A stretch of 35,732 bases of DNA from NCBI GenBank assembly GCA_949294665.1, contig CASFID010000008.1, positions 1 to 35,732 of the forward strand, in the 5' to 3' direction. Shown here piece by piece: positions 1-8,701 of this stretch. A program made the translations under genes and the position numbers. The notes beneath the pieces were generated by a model. It ran no database searches. It worked only from the letters and a program-made list of their open reading frames with translations, and had not been told where the DNA came from. Source of the stretch: an uncultured Eubacteriales bacterium (GTDB lineage Bacteria > Bacillota > Clostridia > Lachnospirales > Lachnospiraceae). Each line of letters opens with the position of its first letter. The stretch's first letter is position 1.

Positions 1-157
1 AAGAAATAAAATATATTCAATCGGCTTCGCCGCAAAATTTGGGCGATTTGTCAAGTGCTTTTGGCAAAAAAGTGGGGGATTTTAATAAAAAAGGAATCCA
101 AACCCCTTATAAGTCAAGGGATTAAGATTCCGAGAGATTATCATAAAGACAGGAGGT
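1..157. other. AT-rich non-coding left edge, foreign to the gene it abuts
   Basis: The downstream gene lacks its first third, and this stretch does not encode it: in that frame there is a stop at 110-112. The DNA is visibly more AT-rich than the rest of the window. Short open stretches run in other frames, for example ending at 120-122, but none has a recognisable start or product. An imperfect inverted repeat lies at 93-131. I read this as sequence joined to the solute-binding protein gene by insertion, recombination or misassembly, not as its native promoter. Confidence 0.5.
93..131. repeat. Imperfect inverted repeat near the truncation point
   Basis: GGAATC at 93-98 pairs with GATTCC at 126-131, and an inner CCCTT pairs with AAGGG around a short loop containing TTATAAG. 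There is no T-run after it, so it is a poor terminator. It lies about 25 bp before the point where the solute-binding protein gene becomes recognisable. An end of a mobile element or a recombinase core site would fit, but no recombinase gene is visible. Confidence 0.45.
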
Positions 158-1009
158 ATGGGAGTAGTCTATAATAAGGATATGTTTGAGGAGAGAGGGA
201 TGGAGATCCCTCAGACGTATGATGAATTTCTTGCTGTGTGTCAGACACTTAAAGACGACGGCGTCACGCCTTTCTACGGCCCGTTTAAAGACGTATGGAC
301 ATTCCAGATGTGGACGGCTTCTACCTGGGGATATTATGTAGAGAAATTTGAACCGGACCTGTGGGACAGATTAAATGCAAATGAGATCGGCTGGGATGAG
401 ATACCGGCCTTTGAGGACAGTCTGCAGAAGGCGTATGATCTCTACAAGGACGGATATATGCAGAGCACGGTACTCTCGGATGATTACAACAGTATTACGG
501 ACGCTATGGGAAGCGGCGAATATGCCATGACCGTGGGATCCGATACGACGGCGAGAGATCTGCTCGCGGCACATCCTGATATCACGTTTGACATCTTTCC
601 GTATCCGGTATATGACGGTGAATATGAATACCTGACGATCAGCCAGTTAGACGCTGAGTTCTTCATACCGAAGGATGCGAAACATGTAGAAGAGGCGAAA
701 CAGTTCCTGAACTTTATGGCGCAGCCGGAGCAGTGTAATACGGCTCAGAAAGAGGCGGCTTTCGTGGCAAACGTGCAGGGTGCGGAAGAACCGGATTTTG
801 ATGAATTTTACACACATCTCTATGAAGATTATAACAAGACAGGAAAGACGGTTGTGGAGATGAACGCTTACATGAAGGTTGACCTGAATGATCTGTGGGT
901 ATATTTCCAGGATATGTTTGCAGGGGCAAAGACGCCCCATGAGGTGCTCTCCGCATGGGATGCGACTTTTGAAGAGCTGATGAAAGCGAAAGGAATAGAG
1001 AACTTCTGA
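158..1009 (+). pseudogene. ABC sugar transporter solute-binding protein, 5'-truncated
   Basis: This encodes 283 residues of a family 1 (MalE/UgpB-like) extracellular solute-binding protein, the lipoprotein that would deliver oligosaccharides to the permeases downstream. Full-length members are usually about 420-450 residues. Here the lipoprotein signal, lipobox cysteine and first domain are missing. The open frame begins at MGVVYNKDMFEE, which in relatives is an internal hinge-region stretch following a Tyr/Pro-rich segment. The C-terminal part looks intact, with an aromatic-rich ligand face, a conserved LNFMAQPEQ region and a normal stop. An AGGAGG lies only one base before the ATG, too close for efficient initiation. 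I call it a decayed or recombined gene, or one broken at a contig edge. Family assignment is confident; functionality is doubtful. Confidence 0.75.
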
Positions 1010-1025
1010 TCTGTGAAAATGTAAG

Positions 1026-1088
1026 AGGACACCGGGATATCCGATGAGATGTCAGAGGCATCATTTCTTCGGATCCGGTGTCCTTTTT
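1026..1088 (+). terminator. Hairpin terminator/attenuator between binding protein and permeases
   Basis: AGGACACCGG at 1026-1035 pairs with CCGGTGTCCT ending at 1083, extended inward by GATATCCGA against TCGGATC, and the stem is followed by TTTTT. It lies between the binding-protein stop and the permease ribosome binding site. This fits the common arrangement in which partial termination makes binding protein exceed permease. Confidence 0.75.
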
Positions 1089-1109
1089 ACACCCGGAAAG
1101 GATATGGTG

Positions 1110-1985
1110 ATGATGCGTAGAAAAGGACATATCTACAGTTATTTTCTGATACTGCCCGCGTTGATTATTTTTGGGATCTTCTTTGTTGCCCCGAGCATTT
1201 ACGGGGTGTGGTATTCTCTGACAGACTGGACGATCGGAAAGGATGCGATCAGTTTTATCGGCCTGGATAACTACCGTACGATACTGGAAAGCGACGAGCT
1301 GAAACTTGCGATATATAATACCTTCCTGTATGCTGTGGTTGTAGTTATCGGAAAGAATGTAAACGGTCTGCTCCTGGCGCTGGCCGTAAATACAAAGATA
1401 AAATTAAGAGGATATTTCAGGGTTATATTTTTCCTCCCCTGTGTAATATCCACGATCATAATAGGCCTTATTTTTGTTCCGATCCTGCATCCGAACGGGA
1501 TTTTAAATGAGTTCCTTGACGCTGTGGGACTCGGGTTTCTGGGGCAGGAATGGCTGGTGGACTCTCATATCGTCATGTTTTCTATCGCGGGAGTGTCCAT
1601 CTGGCAGTGGTCGGGATATCACATGGTCGTATATCTGGCGGGACTGCAGGGGATACCTGGCGATTACTACGAGGCTGCCAGGATAGACGGCGCAACTGCG
1701 CTCCAGCGTTTCAGATACATTACATTCCCGATGCTCGCGCCGGCATTTAATATTAATCTGCTTTTGAGCCTGATCGGAGGTCTCAAAGTATTCAGCGAAC
1801 CCTATGCGCTGACAAACGGCGGCCCGGGAAACGCATCCCAGGTCATCGCGCTGGAAGTGTTCTCCAAATTCGGAAGAGGGCAGTGGGGACTCGGGACGGC
1901 GCTCAATGTAACGCTGGCAGTATTTGTGTCTGTGATCGCGATCCCTGTTTTATATAAGATGAGAAAGCGGGAGGTGGAAGAATGA
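1110..1985 (+). CDS. ABC sugar transporter permease (MalF/UgpA type)
   Basis: This is a 291-residue inner-membrane subunit of a carbohydrate ABC importer (BPD_transp_1 family), normal in length for the UgpA/LacF group. Six hydrophobic segments are visible, the first at about residues 9-30. The cytoplasmic EAA loop, EAARIDGATALQRFRYI, begins near residue 188; it docks the ATPase. I chose the ATG at 1110 because GGAAAGGA at 1095-1102 sits 7 bases upstream. The frame is open back to 1044, but that extension overlaps the terminator hairpin and is not membrane-like. The stop overlaps the next start (ATGA). No ATPase gene lies nearby, so a shared MsmK-like ATPase is presumably recruited. Confidence 0.93.
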   Translation: MMRRKGHIYSYFLILPALIIFGIFFVAPSIYGVWYSLTDWTIGKDAISFIGLDNYRTILESDELKLAIYNTFLYAVVVVIGKNVNGLLLALAVNTKIKLRGYFRVIFFLPCVISTIIIGLIFVPILHPNGILNEFLDAVGLGFLGQEWLVDSHIVMFSIAGVSIWQWSGYHMVVYLAGLQGIPGDYYEAARIDGATALQRFRYITFPMLAPAFNINLLLSLIGGLKVFSEPYALTNGGPGNASQVIALEVFSKFGRGQWGLGTALNVTLAVFVSVIAIPVLYKMRKREVEE

Positions 1986-2818
1986 TAAAAAGAAAGACAA
2001 AGGAGCGGGGGATGAGGATCATTCTGCAGATATTTCTGTTTCTGCTGTCTCTGATCATCGTGATCCCTCTTCTGATCATGATCCTGGGCGCGTTTAAGGA
2101 TTCGACGGAGGTGACGGCTTTTGATCTCTCGCTTCCCGACAAGTGGCTGTTTGAAAATTTTCTGGTCGTGTTTGAAGAGGGGAATCTCCTTACTGCATTT
2201 AAGAACAGTGTGCTGATCACGCTGTTCTCTACCGGGATCACGATTTTTGTAAGCTCGCTGGCGTCATTTGTCATAGCCCGCCGAAAAACGAAACTTTCGC
2301 AGTTCCTCTATTATTTTTTCTTTATGGGAACGATAATCCCGATGCAGATCATGCCGACGATACGGCTTTTTACGGTACTGGATCTCTACGGAGGGTATGT
2401 AAATGTAATAATCCTCTATACGGCGATCAATATACCGTTTAGTTGCTTCCTTTACACCGGGTTTATCAGAGGGATTCCACGGATACTGGATGAGTCGGCC
2501 TTTATAGAGGGGGCGACAACGATCCAGACATATTTTTATATTATTCTTCCTCTTTTAAAGTCCTGTAATATTACAGTCCTCATCCTTCTGTTTACCGGCA
2601 TATGGAATGAGATCAATATTCCGCTCTATTTCTTAAATGATCCGACCAAAAGGACGCTGCCGCTTTCGGTCTATCAGTTTTTCGGAGCGTACGGGGGGAG
2701 CAACTGGAATCTGGTATTCGCGGATCTGGCGCTGGCCGCGCTGCCGGTGATCATACTGTTTCTGTTTATGCAGAAGCAATTTATAAGCGGACTTACGGAA
2801 GGAGCGGTGAAAGGCTGA
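1982..2818 (+). CDS. ABC sugar transporter permease (MalG/AraQ type)
   Basis: This is the 278-residue second permease of the importer, of the MalG/AraQ/LacG kind. The N-terminus is short and basic (MIKRKTKERGMR), followed by a membrane helix and five more hydrophobic segments. The EAA loop near residues 170-190 reads ESAFIEGATTIQTYFYI, with Glu and Gly in the family positions. It overlaps the preceding permease by four bases and has GGGAGG just upstream, so the two are translationally coupled and would form a heterodimeric pore. Substrate cannot be read from the permease, but the linked hydrolases point to plant-wall oligosaccharides containing L-arabinose, fucose/galactose or xylose. Confidence 0.93.
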   Translation: MIKRKTKERGMRIILQIFLFLLSLIIVIPLLIMILGAFKDSTEVTAFDLSLPDKWLFENFLVVFEEGNLLTAFKNSVLITLFSTGITIFVSSLASFVIARRKTKLSQFLYYFFFMGTIIPMQIMPTIRLFTVLDLYGGYVNVIILYTAINIPFSCFLYTGFIRGIPRILDESAFIEGATTIQTYFYIILPLLKSCNITVLILLFTGIWNEINIPLYFLNDPTKRTLPLSVYQFFGAYGGSNWNLVFADLALAALPVIILFLFMQKQFISGLTEGAVKG

Positions 2819-2832
2819 ACAAAGGAGGGCAT

Positions 2833-4608
2833 ATGAATCTGAAGTTCCGGACGAAACTGTATTTTGTATTCTCGGCAGTGATCATTTTTGCGGCTGTGTC
2901 ATTCAGCCTTTACATCCACATGCATATTTTCAGTCAGATCGAGCGGGAAACGACATATAATGATCAGCAGCTCTGCATCAAGATCTCGGAAAACGTGGAC
3001 ACTTATATTGAAAAGCTTGATGATATTACCAAAAAGCTCATATCTGATCCCGCGCTCCTCCAGATCATGAGAGGACTCAAAGACAACGGGAAAGTGCTGT
3101 CTTCGTACGATCAGATCAGGCGGGACAGAGAGATAGCGGGTATCGTATCAAACGCGATCACGCTGACGTCGTTTCCCCACGTAAATGTCTATCTGTATGA
3201 TCAGGAGGAAAACTGTCAGTTTATTTATAATCAGAACCAGAGCAGTTTCCGTAAGATCATGGAATCGGAAGAATGCAGGGAGAAGCTGAAAGACAAAAAA
3301 CTTGTGATCTATGCCGACAACAGAGGAGACGATACGGATGCGGCGCAGAGGAGTATTTCATTTGTGAGGGCCGTCTATGATGTAAGTGCGAACCACTACG
3401 GCTATATCGAGGTGCAGTCTGATTATAAGAAGCTGGATGAGATATGTGATATCAATGAAGTGGGGGACGTGATCCTGGTCGACAGCAGCGGAGATGAGAT
3501 CTATCCCGCCCGGGGCGGAGCGGATGATTCCCGTGGGGAAGTCCCGCAGGACAGGACAGAAGGAGACAGCGGGGTATTTACAGATGAGAGTAATATCTTT
3601 TTTTACAGCTGTTCAGATTATTCGGGAGTGACGACATATATCTGTTATTCCCAGGAGACTGTGTATTCATCTCTTGAGCTTTTACAGCGGACGACTTTTA
3701 TATTTTTTATCGCTGTCACAGCCGCGGCATTTCTTATGGTCATTCTTTTTTCCAGAAAGCTGGTGAGGCCGCTCCAGGAACTGAGAGATAATGTGTTAAA
3801 GGTAACTTATGAGAACACGGGACTTGGCGATGATGATCTGTACAATAACAATGAAATTGTAGAATTAAAAGATGCATTTCAGAAAATACTTGGAGATCTG
3901 AAAGATACGGCTCAGAGAGAGATCGCGTCCAATCAGGCCGAGGCAAGGGCGAGGATCGCGGCGCTCCAGGCACAGATATCGCCTCATTTTATCCATAATG
4001 TCCTCTATTCGATCAGCATTGCCGCAAGAGAAGGAAGGACAGAGGATTCGGTATCCATGTGCAAACAGCTCTCGGATATGCTCCGGTATACTGTCAACTC
4101 CAATGCGCACAGTACGAAGCTGAGGGAAGAGGTCACCTGTATCGCCAATTATCTGTCGCTCCAGAAAAAGTATTATGAAGATTTTCTCGAATATGAGATC
4201 CATATCCCCGGGGATATCGAAGAGCTTGACGTGCCCAGACTCAGCATCCTGCCGTTTGTAGAGAATGCAATGCAGCATGCTTTTGACGGGAAGAGACCGC
4301 CTTACAGGATCGTGGTGGAAGCGCGGACAGGAGAGGATTTCTGGATGATTCGGATCCGGGACAACGGGCGCGGGTTTACAGATGAGAAAATAGAGGAACT
4401 AAAAGAGCGGATCAGAAGTAAGAATACCGCCATAGACAGTGAAAGGAAAAAGGACGGACCGGGGATGGGAGGAATGGGAATACCGAACTGTATTTTGAGA
4501 CTGAGATTGTATCTGGGGGAAAACTTTTATTTCAGGATAGAGAATCTTGAATCAGGAGAAGGTGCGCAAGTCTGTCTTGGATATACCGGGAGGTGGAAAG
4601 ATGTATAA
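2833..4608 (+). CDS. Sensor histidine kinase, YesM type (HisKA_LytS/HATPase)
   Basis: This 591-residue membrane kinase probably senses an extracellular sugar signal. Helix 1 is at residues 8-30, an extracellular sensing region at about 31-285, helix 2 at about 287-309, then a HAMP linker. The His_kinase (PF06580) motif LQAQISPHFIHNVLYSI places the phospho-accepting histidine at residue 385; most family members read PHFLYN, so IHN is slightly unusual. ATP-binding boxes follow: FVENAMQHAF near 474-483 and GMGGMGIPN near 544. AAAGGAGGG precedes the ATG. Its end overlaps the response regulator gene by eight bases. YesM/YesN pairs beside sugar ABC permeases commonly control transporter and hydrolase genes in response to oligosaccharides. 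Confidence 0.93.
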   Translation: MNLKFRTKLYFVFSAVIIFAAVSFSLYIHMHIFSQIERETTYNDQQLCIKISENVDTYIEKLDDITKKLISDPALLQIMRGLKDNGKVLSSYDQIRRDREIAGIVSNAITLTSFPHVNVYLYDQEENCQFIYNQNQSSFRKIMESEECREKLKDKKLVIYADNRGDDTDAAQRSISFVRAVYDVSANHYGYIEVQSDYKKLDEICDINEVGDVILVDSSGDEIYPARGGADDSRGEVPQDRTEGDSGVFTDESNIFFYSCSDYSGVTTYICYSQETVYSSLELLQRTTFIFFIAVTAAAFLMVILFSRKLVRPLQELRDNVLKVTYENTGLGDDDLYNNNEIVELKDAFQKILGDLKDTAQREIASNQAEARARIAALQAQISPHFIHNVLYSISIAAREGRTEDSVSMCKQLSDMLRYTVNSNAHSTKLREEVTCIANYLSLQKKYYEDFLEYEIHIPGDIEELDVPRLSILPFVENAMQHAFDGKRPPYRIVVEARTGEDFWMIRIRDNGRGFTDEKIEELKERIRSKNTAIDSERKKDGPGMGGMGIPNCILRLRLYLGENFYFRIENLESGEGAQVCLGYTGRWKDV

Positions 4609-6109
4609 AATTCTTGTCGCCGAGGACAGCAAGCCGATCCTCCGCGATATCGTGAGACTGATCCAGAAAGAGAATGCGGAAATCTGTGTGGAGACTGTCT
4701 ATGACGGGGAAGAGGCGATGGAACTGCTGAGCCGGTTTAAGCCGGATATTATCTTTACGGATATTAAAATGCCTGTCATGGACGGCCTGACGCTGATCCA
4801 GAAAGCGAAGCAGATGTATCCGCGGGTGAAATGTGTGATCATAAGCGGATACACGGATTTTACGTTCACTCATGAGGCTCTGATGCTCCAGGTGGACGAT
4901 TACGTGATGAAACCGGTGGACGAGGAGCAGTTTGAAGTCCTGCTTACAAGACTTATGGAGGAGATTGACGGACTTAGAGTATGCAGGACAGAAGCCGTCA
5001 TGCAGCAGATCCTTCAGGAAGAAAAGCTGATACCGGAGAGCAGTCTGCCGGAGCAATATATGCTCGCACTGATACGAGTGGGACTTTTCCAGCAGTATGC
5101 GGCGCCGCTTTCCCGTGAACTGGTAAACGAGGTGATGCGCCAGGCGAAAGTCAAAGGCAGATTCTGGATCGTCAATACCAGGCTTAACAGTGAGAAGCTT
5201 ATCGTATATGACAGAAAAGACAGCGCTGCAAGAGACAGGATACTGCTCTGGGACAAAAAGATCCTTGAAAATCTGAGCGGAAAATATACCCGTGTCAATA
5301 TTATTGAGTCGGGAGAATACGACGGGATCATGGATCTCGGGAGACAATATGCCGAACTTTCAAACGAGCTGGGAAGAAGAGTCCTGTTGGATGAAGTAAA
5401 TGTGTTCAAAGCAAAATGCGGATCGGAGGGGCATAAGGAATATATACGTCAGAGGGAAGAGCTGGACATTTTCAGGACAAGGATCGGAAGAGTGCTGAAA
5501 AACAGGTCTGCGGAAGACTATAGAAAAGAGGTTTCCCGCAGAGTGAAAGAGTGGAAGAAGGTCAGGTATCCTGTGTATGTCCTCAGAAAATTCCTGATAG
5601 CGCTTATGGATGAAATGCTTCTGAATGAAACGGGAAATACCGGGCTTTTAGAGGAGCCCGGGACACTTGCCGACCGTATGCTCAACGACTGCGCCACCTA
5701 CGGGGAACTCGAGATGCAGCTCTCGGAATATGGGGATTACATGACGGAAATCAGGGAGGAAAGACCGGGAGCATCTGTCGAAATGGCACAGGAGCTGGTG
5801 CAGTATATGAGAGTGAACGTATATAAAAATCTGTCTCTTCAGGATATGGCGCAGCATTTCGATATCTCGTCTTCTTACATCTGCCGTCTGTTCAAAATGT
5901 ATTACAGCGATACACCGATCAGTTACTATAACAGGATCAAGATCGAGGAGGCAAAGACCATGCTGACGGATTACCCGAACATGCGGGTAAAAGACATAGC
6001 GGAAATGCTCGGGTTCAGCGATCAGTATTATTTCAGTAAAGTGTTTAAACAGCAGTACGGAGTAAGCCCTCTTGTCTACCGGTCTCAGATATATGGGAAC
6101 AGCGGATAG
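4601..6109 (+). CDS. Response regulator, YesN type with AraC DNA-binding domain
   Basis: This 502-residue cytoplasmic regulator is the partner of the preceding kinase. The receiver domain spans about residues 1-120: acidic pocket Glu8/Asp9, phosphorylation site Asp54 in FTDIKMPVMDG, and Lys104 in VMKPVDE. A long middle region (about 130-395) has no motif I recognise, as is usual for YesN proteins. The C-terminal AraC/HTH_18 domain (about 400-498) carries both helix-turn-helix units, ending in GFSDQYYFSKVFKQQYGVSPLVYR. I chose the ATG at 4601 (AGGTGG upstream) over the open extension back to 4547, because the receiver fold starts exactly here (MYKILVAEDSKPI). Likely targets are the transporter operon and the hydrolase promoter at 6163. 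Confidence 0.94.
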   Translation: MYKILVAEDSKPILRDIVRLIQKENAEICVETVYDGEEAMELLSRFKPDIIFTDIKMPVMDGLTLIQKAKQMYPRVKCVIISGYTDFTFTHEALMLQVDDYVMKPVDEEQFEVLLTRLMEEIDGLRVCRTEAVMQQILQEEKLIPESSLPEQYMLALIRVGLFQQYAAPLSRELVNEVMRQAKVKGRFWIVNTRLNSEKLIVYDRKDSAARDRILLWDKKILENLSGKYTRVNIIESGEYDGIMDLGRQYAELSNELGRRVLLDEVNVFKAKCGSEGHKEYIRQREELDIFRTRIGRVLKNRSAEDYRKEVSRRVKEWKKVRYPVYVLRKFLIALMDEMLLNETGNTGLLEEPGTLADRMLNDCATYGELEMQLSEYGDYMTEIREERPGASVEMAQELVQYMRVNVYKNLSLQDMAQHFDISSSYICRLFKMYYSDTPISYYNRIKIEEAKTMLTDYPNMRVKDIAEMLGFSDQYYFSKVFKQQYGVSPLVYRSQIYGNSG

Positions 6110-6162
6110 ATCCGTCCGCAATATTGTTCAAAATATTTCACGTACCAGTCCAGTATATTCTA

Positions 6163-6191
6163 TTCACGGCGGTATTTCACGGAAGTATAAT
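6163..6191 (+). promoter_or_regulatory. Candidate promoter for the glycoside hydrolase genes
   Basis: TTCACG (6163-6168), a 17-base spacer and a consensus TATAAT (6186-6191) lie in the 135-base gap before the GH95-like gene. Initiation near 6198 would leave a leader of about 45 bases before the AGGAGG at 6233-6238. The weak -35 suggests dependence on an activator such as the adjacent AraC-type response regulator; that dependence is inference. Confidence 0.5.
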
Positions 6192-6244
6192 CACCTTAAC
6201 ATGCAGGAGACATCCTGCAAAAACGAGAGAAAAGGAGGAACAGT

Positions 6245-8701
6245 ATGAGTACTTATGGAATGAAGGCTGTTGATTTCGGACTGAGATACCGTCCAATGGA
6301 TATCGGGAAAAGAAGGGGCGTGCTCCCGTATAAAAATGTGTGCAGCCTGTATCCGGCGAAAGCAGATGAAGACGTGCTTGTCACGGCGAACGGGCGCCAG
6401 AGACTGGATATCGTGGGTGATCCGTACCATGAAAGAGTGATATACCGGAGAGAGCGTATCATGGACATGAGGTGGAAGGATACTCCCGAACCGCCGGACG
6501 TGGCGTATGCGATCCCCGAGGCGAGAAAATATCTGCGGCAGGGGGAATTTGAAAAAGCGGCAAAAGTCATGGATAAAGCGACGAAAGACGCGGGATATGA
6601 CAAGTGGATCGACAGCAGGCCTTTCGGGGTAGAATTCCCGCGTCTGCACCCGAGACTTCATTCTGTGATCGAACTTCTGACGGAGATAGAGGAGGGGGAG
6701 AACTGTCATGACTATCTTCGTTATCTGGATATGATGACAGGAGAGTCGATCGTGAGATGTGAAGACGACAGAGGCGGAGTGCTGAGACGGTCGTTCGTTT
6801 CATTTGACAAAGAGATCGCGGTACAGAGGATCGAGAGATTAAGCGGCGCGGAATTTGATGTAAACATGCGCTTTGTGGCGCCGGGAGGTTATGATCTTCC
6901 CGATCATTTCGACCAGTTTGTTCTTGTTACATACAATGATATGTACAAGATCGAGGGGAGCGACGTGAAGATCAGCACAACTCCCGGGAGCTGTACGGTG
7001 TCTCTTGCATATGATCCGCAGTTTGGGGAAAGAGGATACTGCTGCTGTTCCGTACTCCGCACAGACGGAGAAGCCGTCTGCAGAGAGGGCGGATATATTA
7101 CGGTGAGAAACGCGCACAGCGTGACGATCCTCTCCCGTACTGTAAAATATGAAGAAGACTACAGGCATGAGAATGCAGACCGGGTGCTCCGCGACATAGA
7201 GAAGATCACGGATACATACGAGGATATGCTGGAAGCCAACCGGGAGTATCTCGAACCTCTTATGGAACGGTCCCATATAAGCCTTGCGGGCGATCATGCC
7301 ATGGCGGCGGAAGAGCTTTTAAATGAGCAGCACAGTGAAGGGGAGCTAAGTCCGATGCTTCTGGAAAAGCTGTATGATATGGGACGGTTTTTCCTGATCA
7401 CAGATACCGGAGATGATCCGCCGTCTCTGTTCCAGCACAATATCAATACGAACCTGCAGGTGTGTTCGGGCAATATGACGGGGCTTCCCGAGATGATGGA
7501 CGTCTATTTCCGGTTTTATGAGGATAAGTTCGATGATTTCCGTCTGAATGCAAAGAGGTTTTATGGAGCCAGAGGCGTGCTGGGAAATATACACTGCGAT
7601 TATAATTCGGGAAAATTCTATCAGTTCTCCATTGTATATCCGCACTATTGCTGGACCGCATGTCTTGGCTGGATCTACAATGAATTCTGGGGCCATTATC
7701 TTGTCAGCGGCGACAAAGAGTTCCTCAGAGAACGCGTTGTCCCGGGCCTAAAAGAGATCGCGCTGTTCTACCAAGATTATCTGTCGGATGAGGATGAGAA
7801 CGGGAAGGTGATGTTCTATCCGAGCTATTCGCCGGAGGATCCTTCCATGAACGACTATCATGTTCCCTTTCCCAAGGACGTGTATGCGATGAATGTGAAC
7901 TCTCTGATGGATGTGATGGTGTGCAGAGAAGTGCTGGATAATCTGATGGAGGCATGCGGGATCCTCGGCCTGGATGAGCCGGATCTTCCGAAGTGGCAGG
8001 AGCTTAGAAGGAAACTGCCTGATTTTCTCCTCGATGAAGACGGGGCCGTCAAAGAGTGGTCCTTTAAATATTCGGGAGAAAATTACGATCACCGGCATGT
8101 GTCTCATCATTATGATATCTGGCCGGGGCGGGCGATCTCCCCGGAGAAAACGCCGGAACTTGTAAAGCCGTTTATCTTATCGAACCGCAAGAGAGGGCAT
8201 CAGGACGATTCGGCACACGGCGTCATCCACAGATACTTTACAGCGGTAAGACTGAACGATCTCCCCGACGCCATGCATAACCTGCGGACGCTCATGGAGC
8301 ACGGATATGTGACAAGGACCTTGAATACAGTGCATTATCCATACCGGGTGTTCTGCCCCGATCTTCTGGGCGCAATGCCGGCAATGATCCTCGAGATGCT
8401 TGTCTATTCTGACGAAGGATTTATCAAACTTCTGCCCGCGGTTCCTGAGGATCTGAAAAAGGGTGAACTGGAAGGAGTGTGGCTGTACACATTTGCCAAG
8501 ATTGAAAAGATGAAGTGGGATATGGATCAGGGGACGGCGGTCGTCGACCTCTCGTCGCTCGTCGATCAGGAAGTGGATCTCTCTTTCCCGGAGGGATACA
8601 GGAAAGTCCTGGCGGACCGGGAGACAGCAGATGAGGACGGCAGCGGATTCAGGCTGGAACTGAGAAAGGACAAGGTGATAAGACTTGAATTCTATTTCTG
8701 A
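6245..8701 (+). CDS. GH95-like glycoside hydrolase (alpha-L-fucosidase/galactosidase clan)
   Basis: This 818-residue enzyme has no signal peptide and is probably cytoplasmic. The C-terminal (alpha/alpha)6-barrel carries GH95 landmarks: HNINTNLQ near residues 398-405 (the two-Asn catalytic motif), WGHYLVSGDKEFLRERV, a Glu-Trp pair near 602, HRHVSHHYDIWPG near 615-627 (family: HRHVSHLYGLYPG), and CPDLLGAMPAMILEML near 702, where the Asp aligns with the catalytic Asp of the usual DGNFGG. GH95 enzymes are inverting alpha-1,2-L-fucosidases or alpha-L-galactosidases. This copy is divergent: the usual N-terminal LPLGNGRLGAM opening is absent and the glycine-rich motif is altered. Substrate is therefore open. 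The start has AGGAGG six bases upstream, and the stop overlaps the GH127 gene. Confidence 0.8.
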   Translation: MSTYGMKAVDFGLRYRPMDIGKRRGVLPYKNVCSLYPAKADEDVLVTANGRQRLDIVGDPYHERVIYRRERIMDMRWKDTPEPPDVAYAIPEARKYLRQGEFEKAAKVMDKATKDAGYDKWIDSRPFGVEFPRLHPRLHSVIELLTEIEEGENCHDYLRYLDMMTGESIVRCEDDRGGVLRRSFVSFDKEIAVQRIERLSGAEFDVNMRFVAPGGYDLPDHFDQFVLVTYNDMYKIEGSDVKISTTPGSCTVSLAYDPQFGERGYCCCSVLRTDGEAVCREGGYITVRNAHSVTILSRTVKYEEDYRHENADRVLRDIEKITDTYEDMLEANREYLEPLMERSHISLAGDHAMAAEELLNEQHSEGELSPMLLEKLYDMGRFFLITDTGDDPPSLFQHNINTNLQVCSGNMTGLPEMMDVYFRFYEDKFDDFRLNAKRFYGARGVLGNIHCDYNSGKFYQFSIVYPHYCWTACLGWIYNEFWGHYLVSGDKEFLRERVVPGLKEIALFYQDYLSDEDENGKVMFYPSYSPEDPSMNDYHVPFPKDVYAMNVNSLMDVMVCREVLDNLMEACGILGLDEPDLPKWQELRRKLPDFLLDEDGAVKEWSFKYSGENYDHRHVSHHYDIWPGRAISPEKTPELVKPFILSNRKRGHQDDSAHGVIHRYFTAVRLNDLPDAMHNLRTLMEHGYVTRTLNTVHYPYRVFCPDLLGAMPAMILEMLVYSDEGFIKLLPAVPEDLKKGELEGVWLYTFAKIEKMKWDMDQGTAVVDLSSLVDQEVDLSFPEGYRKVLADRETADEDGSGFRLELRKDKVIRLEFYF

